NCBI GenBank assembly: GCA_016286205.1
Contig: JAEESF010000019.1
Coordinates: 1 to 24,709, forward strand
Length of the DNA: 24,709 nt
Direction of reading: 5' to 3'
From: Colicola sp016286205
GTDB taxonomy: Bacteria; Bacteroidota; Bacteroidia; Bacteroidales; Paludibacteraceae
Shown here: in pieces, positions 8,025-16,098 of the stretch
How positions within the stretch are numbered: the stretch's first letter is position 1
Layout: the number at the start of each line of letters is the position of its first letter
The notes under the pieces: model-generated
Databases searched by the model: none
What the model was told of the DNA's origin: nothing
Seen by the model: only the letters and a program-made list of their open reading frames with translations
Translations under genes and position numbers: made by a program

Positions 8025-9673
8025 GAACCGGTCACGGTATATACTTTCTCTCCGCGTTGGATATACAGATGTCCATCGCGGATTATTTTTTTACTCCGTG
8101 TTCGATATTCGGTGTTCAGAATGGATTGTGGCTCTTGATAACCATCGTCCATCGGTTCTTTATGCGTGATAGCGTAGTCCAGATACATTTCCAGCATGGT
8201 ATAACCGCTCTCGTGGCGCACGTTATTATCCGGTGTATTGGGGTCGCAACCGTTAGCCAGTTCCCATTCATCTGGCATGCCATCAAGGTCGGTATCAGTC
8301 AGCGGCGCTACTACCGTATAATCGTAGAAGCCTTCTGCATCTGTCTCTAGGTCAATAATGCCCTTCTTGCCAACTACAGATCCCACATATGTGTGTGTGC
8401 CATCGCGTGTGTCCAGGATAAGACGATTGCCTACGTGGTCGTGCGGCATGCAGCCAACTTCATTCAGCACAGTCGCATATGCCTCTTCTGCCGTTTCGTA
8501 GGTTTCTGCGGCATAAGCGTATTTATCGAAATCGTAGCGACCGTAGACCGAGTCCTCGGTCCAACGCCACCAAGGAGTAGCAGGGCGAATAAGCGTATCT
8601 ACACGGCTCTCGTCCTTGGTATAACCTTTAATATTGACTGCTGACCAGTTGTCTGCGGTTGCGGAAGCCACTCCATCGAAGATATTACCATTGAAATACC
8701 ATTTGCTTGGTCCCCAACTGGTGGCTCCGCTACGGTTTTTCTCAACCGACACAAACAGTTTTGTATTTGTGGTGTTAGGGCCAACTTTATAGTAGTTGTT
8801 GACGAAATTGCACTCATGCGCCGAGTTCAAGCCGTTGAAACTGTCAATCTTGGCTGTGTTCTCTCCTCCGTAGCATCCGTTTGAACCGCCTTCGAAATTA
8901 TAGTTGACATTGTTAATATAGTCGAGGTACACCACGTAGTCATTACTCTGCGCACCGTTGAAGCGGCAAGAACGTTTGTTGTTGTTGACCAATAGGTTGT
9001 GGTGATACGTAGCAGGTGAGCCACCCCATTGACAGCCATAGCCACGCGCACCCTTCGGGTGACCGGAAGAATTTAGTCCCTCATGAACGATGCAATACTG
9101 TACCGTTATAAAATGGCTATCGTTGGTATTGAAATTCTCTTCGGCTGACCATCCGATCTCACAGTGGTCGAAGATATAGTTTTCACAGTTCTCTGCCCCC
9201 ACGGCATTCTTCGTAAGGAACACACTATCCGTACTAAAACGTCCTATGCGGAAACGCAGATTACGCACAATGAAATTCTTGGAGCCGCCGAATTCCACTT
9301 TGTGGTGCGTGATTACAACGCCCACTCCGGGAGCGGTCTGGCCTGCAAGCGTGAAATTCTCTCTGCGATTGAAGTAGAGACGATCTACCAAGCGAATTTC
9401 ACCTGTTACGGCAAAGCAAACAGTCAATGGTTCACCTGGATATTGCTTGATTGCCCAGCGGAGCGAGCCTTCAGTCTCTCCGTTTGCATCATCGGCAAGC
9501 GTCGTAACATATACGACCTTACCGCCACGTCCACCAGAGGTGTACTTGCCGAAACCTTCTGCGCCGGGGAAAGCAACGATGGTATCAGGCAGTAAGCCCG
9601 CAGAGGCAATTAGCGAACAGAGGCAGAGAGTTGCTGCCACAAGGAGTCTTCCGGAATAGGAGCTGTGATACAT
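8009..9673 (-). CDS. Secreted pectate lyase, polysaccharide lyase family 1
   Basis: The 554-aa product begins with a signal peptide (MYHSSYSGRLLVAATLCLCSLIASA, cleaved before GLLPDT). The beta-helix domain shows the PL1 signatures AFPGAEGFGKYTSGGRGG, VTTLADDANGETEGSLRWAI, FTLAGQTAPG, IFDHCEIGWSAEEN and HHNLLVNNNKRSCRF. It would cleave polygalacturonate by beta-elimination outside the cytoplasm. Residues ~455-510 carry a DTDLDGMPDEWE calcium-type motif often found at the end of Bacteroidetes pectate lyases, and the last ~28 residues (KKIIRDGHLYIQRGEKVYTVTG) form a tail like that of the protease at 1-287. The ATG at 9673 is needed for a good signal peptide, although it lies 64 bases inside the upstream synthase gene. 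It is the last gene of the dsbD run. Confidence 0.92.
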   Translation of the reverse strand: MYHSSYSGRLLVAATLCLCSLIASAGLLPDTIVAFPGAEGFGKYTSGGRGGKVVYVTTLADDANGETEGSLRWAIKQYPGEPLTVCFAVTGEIRLVDRLYFNRRENFTLAGQTAPGVGVVITHHKVEFGGSKNFIVRNLRFRIGRFSTDSVFLTKNAVGAENCENYIFDHCEIGWSAEENFNTNDSHFITVQYCIVHEGLNSSGHPKGARGYGCQWGGSPATYHHNLLVNNNKRSCRFNGAQSNDYVVYLDYINNVNYNFEGGSNGCYGGENTAKIDSFNGLNSAHECNFVNNYYKVGPNTTNTKLFVSVEKNRSGATSWGPSKWYFNGNIFDGVASATADNWSAVNIKGYTKDESRVDTLIRPATPWWRWTEDSVYGRYDFDKYAYAAETYETAEEAYATVLNEVGCMPHDHVGNRLILDTRDGTHTYVGSVVGKKGIIDLETDAEGFYDYTVVAPLTDTDLDGMPDEWELANGCDPNTPDNNVRHESGYTMLEMYLDYAITHKEPMDDGYQEPQSILNTEYRTRSKKIIRDGHLYIQRGEKVYTVTGSYIGK

Positions 9674-10290
9674 ATAGGTTGTTTGCTAACAGGGTGAATA
9701 AATTCTATTTGTCGCGCATGGAGACAGATGCCTCCGTCCGGATTGGAGCGCTTAGCACCATATTTGAGGTCTCCTTTGACCGGGCAACCAATAGCCGCCA
9801 ATTGGCAGCGAATCTGGTGATGACGACCGGTCTCAAGATTGATTTCCAAGAGCGTATAGTGTTCTCCGGTTGCGAGCGTTTTGTAGGTCAGTATTGCCTG
9901 CTTGGCTTCTTTGGCGTTAGGCTTGGCAATGAACGATTTGTTGAGTTGTTCGTTGCGCGTGAGCCAGTTCTCCAAACGTGCTTCCGATTGTTTTGGCACG
10001 CCTTGTACAATCGCCCAGTACGTCTTCTTGATCTGATCATGCGTCTGAAACATCGCGTTAAGACGTGTCAGCGCTTTGCTAGTTCGTGCAAAGAGGACTA
10101 CTCCACTCGTTGGCCTATCGAGACGATGGGTTACGCCAAGAAAGACCTCGCCAGGCTTGTTGTATTTCTCCTTGATATACGCCTTGACGATTTCCGAAAG
10201 CGGAGTGTCGCCTGTCTTGTCGCCTTGCACGATTTCGTTGCAAGTCTTGTTGACGGCAATAATATGATTATCTTCGTATAAAACGGTCAT
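9610..10290 (-). CDS. RluA-family rRNA/tRNA pseudouridine synthase
   Basis: The 226-aa protein contains the RluA-type catalytic motif THRLDRPTSGVVLFARTSKA, with catalytic Asp58, then KKTYWAIVQG, and later LLEINLETGRHHQIRCQLAAIG and KYGAKR, all standard for the family. There is no N-terminal S4 domain, so it is the short form; the modified uridine (23S rRNA or tRNA) cannot be assigned. Its start overlaps the end of rlmB by four bases, implying translational coupling and a shared RNA-modification role. Its last 64 bases also encode the signal peptide start of the pectate lyase in another frame. Confidence 0.93.
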   Translation of the reverse strand: MTVLYEDNHIIAVNKTCNEIVQGDKTGDTPLSEIVKAYIKEKYNKPGEVFLGVTHRLDRPTSGVVLFARTSKALTRLNAMFQTHDQIKKTYWAIVQGVPKQSEARLENWLTRNEQLNKSFIAKPNAKEAKQAILTYKTLATGEHYTLLEINLETGRHHQIRCQLAAIGCPVKGDLKYGAKRSNPDGGICLHARQIEFIHPVSKQPICITAPIPEDSLWQQLSASVR

Positions 10291-11057
10291 AGTCCACGTT
10301 GGCGAACGGCTTCGTAGATAAAGACTCCCGCAGCGACAGAGACATTGAGCGACTCAATAACGCCTGTCATAGGCAGACGCACTTGGTCGGTGCAGAGTTT
10401 GAGGTTTTCTTCGTAGATGCCCTTTTCCTCGCTTCCCATAACGATACAGGTCGGAACGGTCATATCGACTTCCGTATAATTACGCTCGGTATGTTCGGTT
10501 GCTGCTACGATGCGGAGACCACTATCGCGGAGATATTGAAGCGCGTTTTGCAGATTTTCCACTTTGCAGATAGGCAAAGTATGGAGTGCGCCGGCAGATG
10601 CCTTGACTGCATCGCCATTGATGGCAGCGCTCCCGCGCGTACCGATGATAAGCGCATGTACGCCGGCGCATGCACATGTACGCGCAATGGCACCGAAATT
10701 ACGTACGTCGGTTACTCCGTCCAGGAGCATCAGAAGCGGTGTCTTACCTTCATCGTAGAGACTCTGGACCAAACTATCCAACGGTGTGAACTCTATTGGA
10801 CTCAGAAAAGCAATCACGCCTTGGTGGTTCTTGTCCGTGAACTGATTGAGTTTCTCGATAGGTACGCGTTGGACTTGTGTGCCGGTGCCTTCGAGTTTCT
10901 GTAGTAGTTCTCTGCCGATAGAAGAGCTCATATCGCGTCGGATGAGTACTTTATCCAATACTTTTCCTGCGTCAATCGCTTCCATCACAGCGCGCACGCC
11001 GAAAATCATCTCTTTCTCTTTCGGACGGCGTGTTTCGTATTGTTTCTTCTGTATCAT
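10287..11057 (-). CDS. rlmB: 23S rRNA (guanosine-2251-2'-O)-methyltransferase, TrmH/SpoU family
   Basis: The 256-aa protein has the N-terminal substrate-binding domain starting EKEMIFGVRAVMEAI and the C-terminal SPOUT domain. The three SPOUT motifs are clear: TDVRNFGAIARTCACAG, CIVMGSEEKGI and VRLPMTGVIESLNVSVAAGVFIYE. RlmB methylates G2251 in the 23S rRNA P-loop in E. coli. Other TrmH-family members modify tRNA, but the two-domain layout and gene context favour RlmB. It overlaps the TonB-like gene upstream and the RluA-type gene downstream by four bases each, so it sits in a coupled operon. Confidence 0.9.
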   Translation of the reverse strand: MIQKKQYETRRPKEKEMIFGVRAVMEAIDAGKVLDKVLIRRDMSSSIGRELLQKLEGTGTQVQRVPIEKLNQFTDKNHQGVIAFLSPIEFTPLDSLVQSLYDEGKTPLLMLLDGVTDVRNFGAIARTCACAGVHALIIGTRGSAAINGDAVKASAGALHTLPICKVENLQNALQYLRDSGLRIVAATEHTERNYTEVDMTVPTCIVMGSEEKGIYEENLKLCTDQVRLPMTGVIESLNVSVAAGVFIYEAVRQRGL

Positions 11058-11494
11058 TGTATAGTTGTTTTATCATTGTGTTCGGATCCCGACAAACTGA
11101 AATGTATAGGGACTGTGTATCTTGTTCTGAGAGTGCGTCTCTCCCCTGTTTTATAATTCACAATCTGCCATGCAGGTTTCCATTGGGGCATAGACCGGCA
11201 GACACGTACTGCTTCCGCGTCAAGAGCAGAGTCGCCACTGGACTTATATATCTCCACTTCACATACATATCCAAGGGTATCCACTATAAACTGAACAACA
11301 GTCCGTCCTTCTACTTGATTGATTTTGGCTTCTTCCGGATAGTGTATGCTGTCTGACAAATACCGAAAGAGGGCATTCTGACCACCCGGGTACTCCGGCG
11401 GAGCATCCGTGACAGGCCAGTTCCATTCCATATAGTCATCTGCGACTAAATGCCCGCAGAGCAAAAGAAGTCCTATAAAAATCCACTTTCTCAT
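11054..11494 (-). CDS. Exported protein with a TonB C-terminal domain
   Basis: The 146-aa product has an N-terminal signal or anchor (MRKWIFIGLLLLCGHLVA) and then essentially one TonB C-terminal fold: PPEYPGGQNALFRYLSDSIHYPEEAKI, GRTVVQFIVDTLGYV, SSGDSALDAEAVRVCRSMPQWKPA and a final YTVPIHFSL strand. It lacks the long Pro-rich periplasm-spanning linker of true TonB, so it is unlikely to energise outer-membrane receptors alone. Free-standing TonB_C proteins are common in Bacteroidota and their role is not settled. It starts three bases after dsbD and overlaps rlmB by four bases. Confidence 0.85.
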   Translation of the reverse strand: MRKWIFIGLLLLCGHLVADDYMEWNWPVTDAPPEYPGGQNALFRYLSDSIHYPEEAKINQVEGRTVVQFIVDTLGYVCEVEIYKSSGDSALDAEAVRVCRSMPQWKPAWQIVNYKTGERRTLRTRYTVPIHFSLSGSEHNDKTTIQ

Positions 11495-11497
11495 TCC

Positions 11498-13147
11498 TTA
11501 ATATATTAGCCAGTTGATAAATTCTAATGGGTCAGTGGTAAACGCCATCGGTTCGGCTATTTGGTTACCGAACGGATCCAGTTGAACGTAGAATGGCTGT
11601 GCATTGGCGCCAAATTGTTCACGTTGGATGGCAGAGTTTTTATCACCTACTCCATTACGTTTGTCATCGACGAAGAGTTCGATGAAGACGTAGTTCTGCA
11701 GGCGGGCTTTGACACTATCGTCATTCAAGACGTATGCTTCCATCTTACGGCAGTTGACACATCCATAGCCGGTAAAATCGATGATAACCGGTTTGCCTTC
11801 TTGACGCGCATAGGCCATGCCTTCTTCGTAATCGTTGAAGACTTCGCGTCCCTCAATCTTCATAGGAGGCGCAAAAGCACTAATCGCTTTTACCGGTGCG
11901 CCCCATAAACCCGGGACAAGATAACAAGCAAAGACTAATGAGGGAATGATGCAAATGATGCGAATGATTTTGCGGGTCAGCGAGACCTTGCGGATATTCC
12001 ACAAGAGATAGATGCCAATGCCGAGGAAACACGCAATCCAGATGACAATGAAGAGCCAACGTGGCAGTATTCCCCATCCGTACGCCATATCTGCCACCGA
12101 GAGGAATTTGAGCGAGAGAGCTAATTCAAGGAAGGCCAAGACAACTTTGAAAGCAGTCATCCAATCTCCAGACTTAGGCGCACTCTTGAGCCATTGTGGG
12201 AACATGGCAAACAGCGAGAACGGCAAAGCGAGTGCAATAGCAAAGCCCAACATACCCATCGCAGGAGCCAATAAAGACTTGCCAGCTGCTTCTACTAACA
12301 GCGTGCCGATAATCGGTCCCGTACATGAGAAACTGACAATCACCAACGTAAACGCCATGAGCAGAATACTGAGGAAACCGCCTGTATTGCGGGCTTTGTT
12401 ATCCAAGGCCGTGGACCAACTATCCGGCAATGTGATTTCGAACAATCCAAAGAACGAAAGCGCAAAGACCACAAGCAACAGAAAGAAGAAAATATTGACT
12501 ATTGCGTTGGTACTGAGGTCATTAAGTGCCGATGCGCCAAAAAGGATAGTTACTAAAAGTCCTAATCCAACATACAGAATAACAATACTCAGCCCATAAA
12601 GAATGGCATCTCGAAGTCCGCCGCCTTTCTTGAGGAAGAAGGAAACGGTCATAGGAATAATCGGCCATACGCAGGGCGTAAAAATGGCTAACAGGCCGCC
12701 CAAAAGGCCGAGAAGGAAGATGAGCCAAAATGAGCGAGAGCCTACCCCATGCGTTGTTCTACGAGCGTCCACCGGACGTTCGATCGAGCTTTGCTCTTCA
12801 CCCGTAAAAGGAGGGGTATCGGACAAGTCCTTCCCTTCAGGGAGAGGTTGGGAGTAGGCTTCGTCATAACTCCAAATCTCCGGGGCGGTGCACATCTTGT
12901 CGTCGCAGGCGTTGAAGCGGATAGGTTGTGCTTCGGCCAGAGTGAGCGTATAAGGGCTCTCGTAGATTTCTTCGCCTATTTCCTCGTCGCCGATGGAGAT
13001 TAGGGTCATGTGCCAGCCACTTTGAATAGTGGCGGTCAATCGCACACTATCGCCAACGTTTTCCCCACTCCATTTAACAGGCTGCACCAGTTGCGCAGCG
13101 GCAAAGAGCGGCAGGAAAGCAAGTAATATAGTTAGTAGTTTCTTCAT
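11498..13147 (-). CDS. dsbD: Thiol:disulfide interchange protein DsbD
   Basis: DsbD passes electrons from cytoplasmic thioredoxin across the inner membrane to periplasmic proteins. The 549-aa product has a signal peptide (residues 1-18), an N-terminal domain with the Cys pair in ACDDKMCTAP (Cys81, Cys86), a multi-spanning domain (~140-410) with redox Cys159 in FTPCVWPIIP and Cys275 in SFSCTGPIIG, and a C-terminal thioredoxin domain with GYGCVNCRKM (Cys463, Cys466). All six redox cysteines are present. The linker (~96-139) between the first domain and the membrane part contains repeat-derived sequence (see 12738-12861). It heads a five-gene run and its ATG overlaps the stop of a possible 22-26-codon leader ORF. 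Confidence 0.95.
   Translation of the reverse strand: MKKLLTILLAFLPLFAAAQLVQPVKWSGENVGDSVRLTATIQSGWHMTLISIGDEEIGEEIYESPYTLTLAEAQPIRFNACDDKMCTAPEIWSYDEAYSQPLPEGKDLSDTPPFTGEEQSSIERPVDARRTTHGVGSRSFWLIFLLGLLGGLLAIFTPCVWPIIPMTVSFFLKKGGGLRDAILYGLSIVILYVGLGLLVTILFGASALNDLSTNAIVNIFFFLLLVVFALSFFGLFEITLPDSWSTALDNKARNTGGFLSILLMAFTLVIVSFSCTGPIIGTLLVEAAGKSLLAPAMGMLGFAIALALPFSLFAMFPQWLKSAPKSGDWMTAFKVVLAFLELALSLKFLSVADMAYGWGILPRWLFIVIWIACFLGIGIYLLWNIRKVSLTRKIIRIICIIPSLVFACYLVPGLWGAPVKAISAFAPPMKIEGREVFNDYEEGMAYARQEGKPVIIDFTGYGCVNCRKMEAYVLNDDSVKARLQNYVFIELFVDDKRNGVGDKNSAIQREQFGANAQPFYVQLDPFGNQIAEPMAFTTDPLEFINWLIY
12738..12861. repeat. Dispersed ~34-bp element (copy 1) plus an inverted end fragment, inside dsbD
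   Basis: Bases 12829-12861, read on the minus strand, match the dispersed element seen at 16309, 21537 and 22291: AGCCTACTCCC, a pyrimidine stretch, then TCCCTGAAGGGAAGG. At 12738-12748 the plus strand shows GAGCCTACCCC, the same outer end in the opposite orientation, so the two flank ~120 bp as imperfect terminal inverted repeats. The whole block is in frame and encodes the interdomain linker of DsbD (residues ~96-137). Confidence 0.7.
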
Positions 13148-13220
13148 TCGAGATTAATGGTTCTCAGGAGTTCAATGGATAGTTCGGTTTGCCAAACATC
13201 TTTACCTATCATAACTTTGT

Positions 13221-14321
13221 TCACTGAACATTTCCTATATTTGATACTAAGTTATATGCATATGTTCCATCAAGTCCTTGGAAATACATAGTTTTTGAGT
13301 TTTCTTTATCAAGTTGTATGCCCATAGCATCTGAAAATGGGACAAATGCTATAATTTTACCGTATGGTAATCTAAGCGATTTATCAATGGAATAGAAATA
13401 TACATTTTTGTTAGTAATAATCAAAGCACCTCTTCCTTTTGCCTGCATATGAGATTCGGAAACAGGATGAGACTGGAATGCCCCTGTCCTATAATACACA
13501 CCTTTTGCTACTCTGATGCTCATGCCAGAAGAGTGTCCAACACGAATCGTTTGTACTTGTTCTTCGTAATAAACTACTCCTGTAAATGCCATTATAAAAT
13601 GTTCGTCCTTCTGCCAATTTATCGGGCAATCGATAGTATTATTTGGCATAATTCCATTAAGAACCTTCAGTAATGTTACATTCTGACAATATTGCACATA
13701 TATAGCATTATCCATGGACGCAAAGTCATGCACACCGAAATAATCTATAATTTCATCTATATAAGTAACAAATTCTAACGAAAGTTCCTCAATCCCATTT
13801 TTGTATTTGGAGAGAACACCACTAATTGCTCTTTTCGTTATTTCCTTCTTGTCATCTAGATCAAACTCCTCCAATGTAATATCAATTTCTTGCGGACTAC
13901 ATTGCTCCATCACCATATCTATAATTTCTTCGGATTTCTTTAACGCAATGTCACTAATCGGTTTAGTATCCGCCTTATTTATAACAACAGTACTTTCAGA
14001 AGAGCCCTTGTCTTTTGGGACGATAACCGCAACAACGATTGCTATAATAAAGCCAATAAACCATATAAGAAGGCCATATAACATTCCAATAAGTATACTA
14101 TCACAACAAAAAGCGACAATGACCCCTGCCGCTAGAAAGCCGAAAAATATAAATAACGCAAAACTAACATTATCTGACGTACTACTTGTAGTCATAGACT
14201 GAGCAGAACTTCCACGTTTATATTGCTGCTTTCTAGAAGATGTTATGGCTCTATCAAGTACCTTTGCGCCTTTCGTTATGGTACTACCTAATTGAGTGCT
14301 TTTCCGATAACCTTTTCTCAT
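13221..14321 (-). CDS. Two-TM membrane protein with a PH/GRAM-like C-terminal domain, function unknown
   Basis: The 366-aa product has a basic N-terminus (MRKGYRKSTQ...), two adjacent transmembrane helices (about residues 51-72 and 76-101), an acidic helical middle (about 120-190, with ITLEEFDLDDKKEITKRAISGVL), and a beta-rich C-terminus whose GALIITNKNVYFYSIDKSLRLPYGKIIAF resembles bacterial PH or GRAM domains. No specific family is recognised. It is visibly richer in A+T than its neighbours (many AAT, ATA, AAA codons), suggesting acquisition. It lies between the conserved murA and dsbD genes, 14 bases after the small gene at 14336-14647, and no catalytic motif is apparent. Confidence 0.8.
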   Translation of the reverse strand: MRKGYRKSTQLGSTITKGAKVLDRAITSSRKQQYKRGSSAQSMTTSSTSDNVSFALFIFFGFLAAGVIVAFCCDSILIGMLYGLLIWFIGFIIAIVVAVIVPKDKGSSESTVVINKADTKPISDIALKKSEEIIDMVMEQCSPQEIDITLEEFDLDDKKEITKRAISGVLSKYKNGIEELSLEFVTYIDEIIDYFGVHDFASMDNAIYVQYCQNVTLLKVLNGIMPNNTIDCPINWQKDEHFIMAFTGVVYYEEQVQTIRVGHSSGMSIRVAKGVYYRTGAFQSHPVSESHMQAKGRGALIITNKNVYFYSIDKSLRLPYGKIIAFVPFSDAMGIQLDKENSKTMYFQGLDGTYAYNLVSNIGNVQ

Positions 14322-14335
14322 AAGTTAAATACTAT

Positions 14336-14647
14336 TTATTCTTTATTCAGTTGGGCGATGATGAAGCCACGGAGAGTGGCGTATAGGCGTGGCTTTTGTT
14401 GGTCAAAGAGTTGCTGCCAGTAGGCTCTACGTGCGGGATCTGCCATTTCGAGCTTAGTTTGCCGGACACTTTGCGCGAACTTGGAATTCAGTTCACGTTG
14501 GTGCGGCGTGATAGTTTTCGGGTCGCGATGTTTCGGATAATTGCTCATCACGATACGACCAAAGCGATTGGTCATGTACACCTCGCTTTTGCCATCGAGT
14601 TTGCCACTCAGACTCTCAAATGGTATTGCCAGTTTTGCTCTTGCCAT
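14336..14647 (-). CDS. Small basic protein of unknown function, Bacteroidales-type
   Basis: The 103-aa protein has no signal peptide or membrane segment. It starts MARAKLAIPFESLSGKLDGKSEVYM, then a basic stretch, then a predicted helix with HQRELNSKFAQSVRQTKLEMADPARRAYWQQLF, and ends LYATLRGFIIAQLNKE. Small proteins of this style (MARAK...SGK... and a C-terminal LRGFIxAQ) occur scattered in Bacteroidales, but I cannot name a characterised family. It resembles in layout the 128-aa product at 24121-24507. It is 116 bases downstream of murA, separated by an 11-bp tandem array, and 14 bases upstream of the two-TM gene. No promoter consensus is seen directly before it. Confidence 0.75.
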   Translation of the reverse strand: MARAKLAIPFESLSGKLDGKSEVYMTNRFGRIVMSNYPKHRDPKTITPHQRELNSKFAQSVRQTKLEMADPARRAYWQQLFDQQKPRLYATLRGFIIAQLNKE

Positions 14648-14690
14648 ATATGCTTTTGGGTTCGGTTAGACTATTACTCTCTCAGCACTC

Positions 14691-14734
14691 GTTGCCGTGT
14701 CGTTGCCGTCTTGTTGCCGTGTCGTTGCCGTCTT
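14691..14734. repeat. Tandem repeat, 4 units of exactly 11 bp
   Basis: Units alternate GTTGCCGTGTC and GTTGCCGTCTT (ABAB), so the array is also two copies of a 22-mer. It lies between murA and the small gene at 14336-14647. It shares the 11-bp period with the array at 1907-1983 but not the unit sequence. Confidence 0.9.
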
Positions 14735-14763
14735 TGACAGGTATCTAGCACGATGCTACTCCG

Positions 14764-16071
14764 TTATTCTTCGCGGCGGATGTGGGCGCCGATGGCGTTG
14801 AGGCGGGATTCGATATCTTCGTAGCCGCGGTCAATCTGGTCGATGTGGTCGATACGGCTTGTTCCTTCCGCCGACATAGCTGCGATAAGCATAGCAATAC
14901 CGGCACGGATATCGGGGCTGGTCATGTTATTATGCTTGAGTTGGCGCTGATGGTCGTGTCCGATAACCACGGCGCGGTGTGGGTCGCAGAGGATAATCTG
15001 TGCGCCCATAGAAAGCAAATTGTCCACAAAGAAGAGGCGCGATTCGAACATCTTCTGGTGAATCAGAACGGATCCTCGTGCCTGTGTGGCTACGACTAAG
15101 ATAACAGAGAGCAAGTCAGGCGTCAATCCAGGCCATGGTGCATCTGCAACCGTGAGTATAGAACCATCGAGGAAAGACTCGATCTGATAGTGTTCCTGGG
15201 CCGGAATGATGATATCGTCGCCATCGACATCGATACGGATGCCCAAACGACGGAAAGCGTCAGGTATGATACCCAGGTCCTTGTAGCCAACCTTGCATAT
15301 ACGCAGTTCCGAGCCCGTGATAGCCGCCATTCCGATGAAAGAGCCAACCTCAATCATGTCGGGAAGAAGCGTGTGTTGGGTGCCGTGAAGGGTTTTGACT
15401 CCCTCAATCGTCAGGAGATTCGACCCTACTCCGCTGATCTTGGCGCCCATATTATTGAGCATTTTGCAAAGTTGCTGCAAGTATGGCTCACAAGCTGCGT
15501 TGTAGATAGTGGTGGTTCCTTCAGCCATAACGGCTGCCATGATGATATTTGCTGTACCTGTGACGGATGCCTCGTCGAGAAGCATATAACTGCCTTTCAG
15601 TTTCTTTCCGCTGAAGCGGTAGGCCATCAGTTGCTGGTCGTAGCGGAACGTAGCACCCAGATTGACCATGCCCTGGAAATGGGTGTCAAGACGACGGCGA
15701 CCGATTTTGTCTCCTCCGGGTTTAGCATACGTCACTTCGCCCAGACGTGCCAAAAGCGGACCAATAAGCATGACGGAGCCGCGCAGTTTGTTGCATTTCT
15801 TCAGGAAATCCTGGCTGCTAAGATACGCCGTGTCGATATCGCTCGCTGTGAAAGCACACTTGCCTTTGGCAAGTCGCTCCACCCGCACGCCTATAGATGC
15901 CAACAGATCGATGAGATTATTGACATCGAGAATATCCGGCAGATTGTCGATAACCACCGTCTCCTTGGTTAACAAAACAGCGCACAGCACTTGCAGTGCC
16001 TCGTTCTTAGCGCCTTGCGGGGTGATTGACCCGTGCAGTTTGTGTCCTCCTTCTACGATAAAACTTGCCAT
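14764..16071 (-). CDS. murA: UDP-N-acetylglucosamine 1-carboxyvinyltransferase MurA, Asp variant
   Basis: MurA transfers enolpyruvate from PEP to UDP-GlcNAc, the first committed step of peptidoglycan synthesis, in the cytosol. The 435-aa product shows QGAKNEALQ (Lys22, Asn23), KLRGSVMLIGPLLARLG (~95-111), VTGTANIIMAA and an overall match to the family. The active-site loop reads PGGDKIGRRRLDTH, placing Asp121 where E. coli MurA has Cys115. Cys-to-Asp enzymes remain active but are insensitive to fosfomycin, which alkylates that Cys. It follows murB after 27 bases on the same strand, so nadE-murB-murA probably form one transcript. Confidence 0.96.
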   Translation of the reverse strand: MASFIVEGGHKLHGSITPQGAKNEALQVLCAVLLTKETVVIDNLPDILDVNNLIDLLASIGVRVERLAKGKCAFTASDIDTAYLSSQDFLKKCNKLRGSVMLIGPLLARLGEVTYAKPGGDKIGRRRLDTHFQGMVNLGATFRYDQQLMAYRFSGKKLKGSYMLLDEASVTGTANIIMAAVMAEGTTTIYNAACEPYLQQLCKMLNNMGAKISGVGSNLLTIEGVKTLHGTQHTLLPDMIEVGSFIGMAAITGSELRICKVGYKDLGIIPDAFRRLGIRIDVDGDDIIIPAQEHYQIESFLDGSILTVADAPWPGLTPDLLSVILVVATQARGSVLIHQKMFESRLFFVDNLLSMGAQIILCDPHRAVVIGHDHQRQLKHNNMTSPDIRAGIAMLIAAMSAEGTSRIDHIDQIDRGYEDIESRLNAIGAHIRREE

Positions 16072-16098
16072 TATTGTGGAATGTTGAATGTGTAACGT

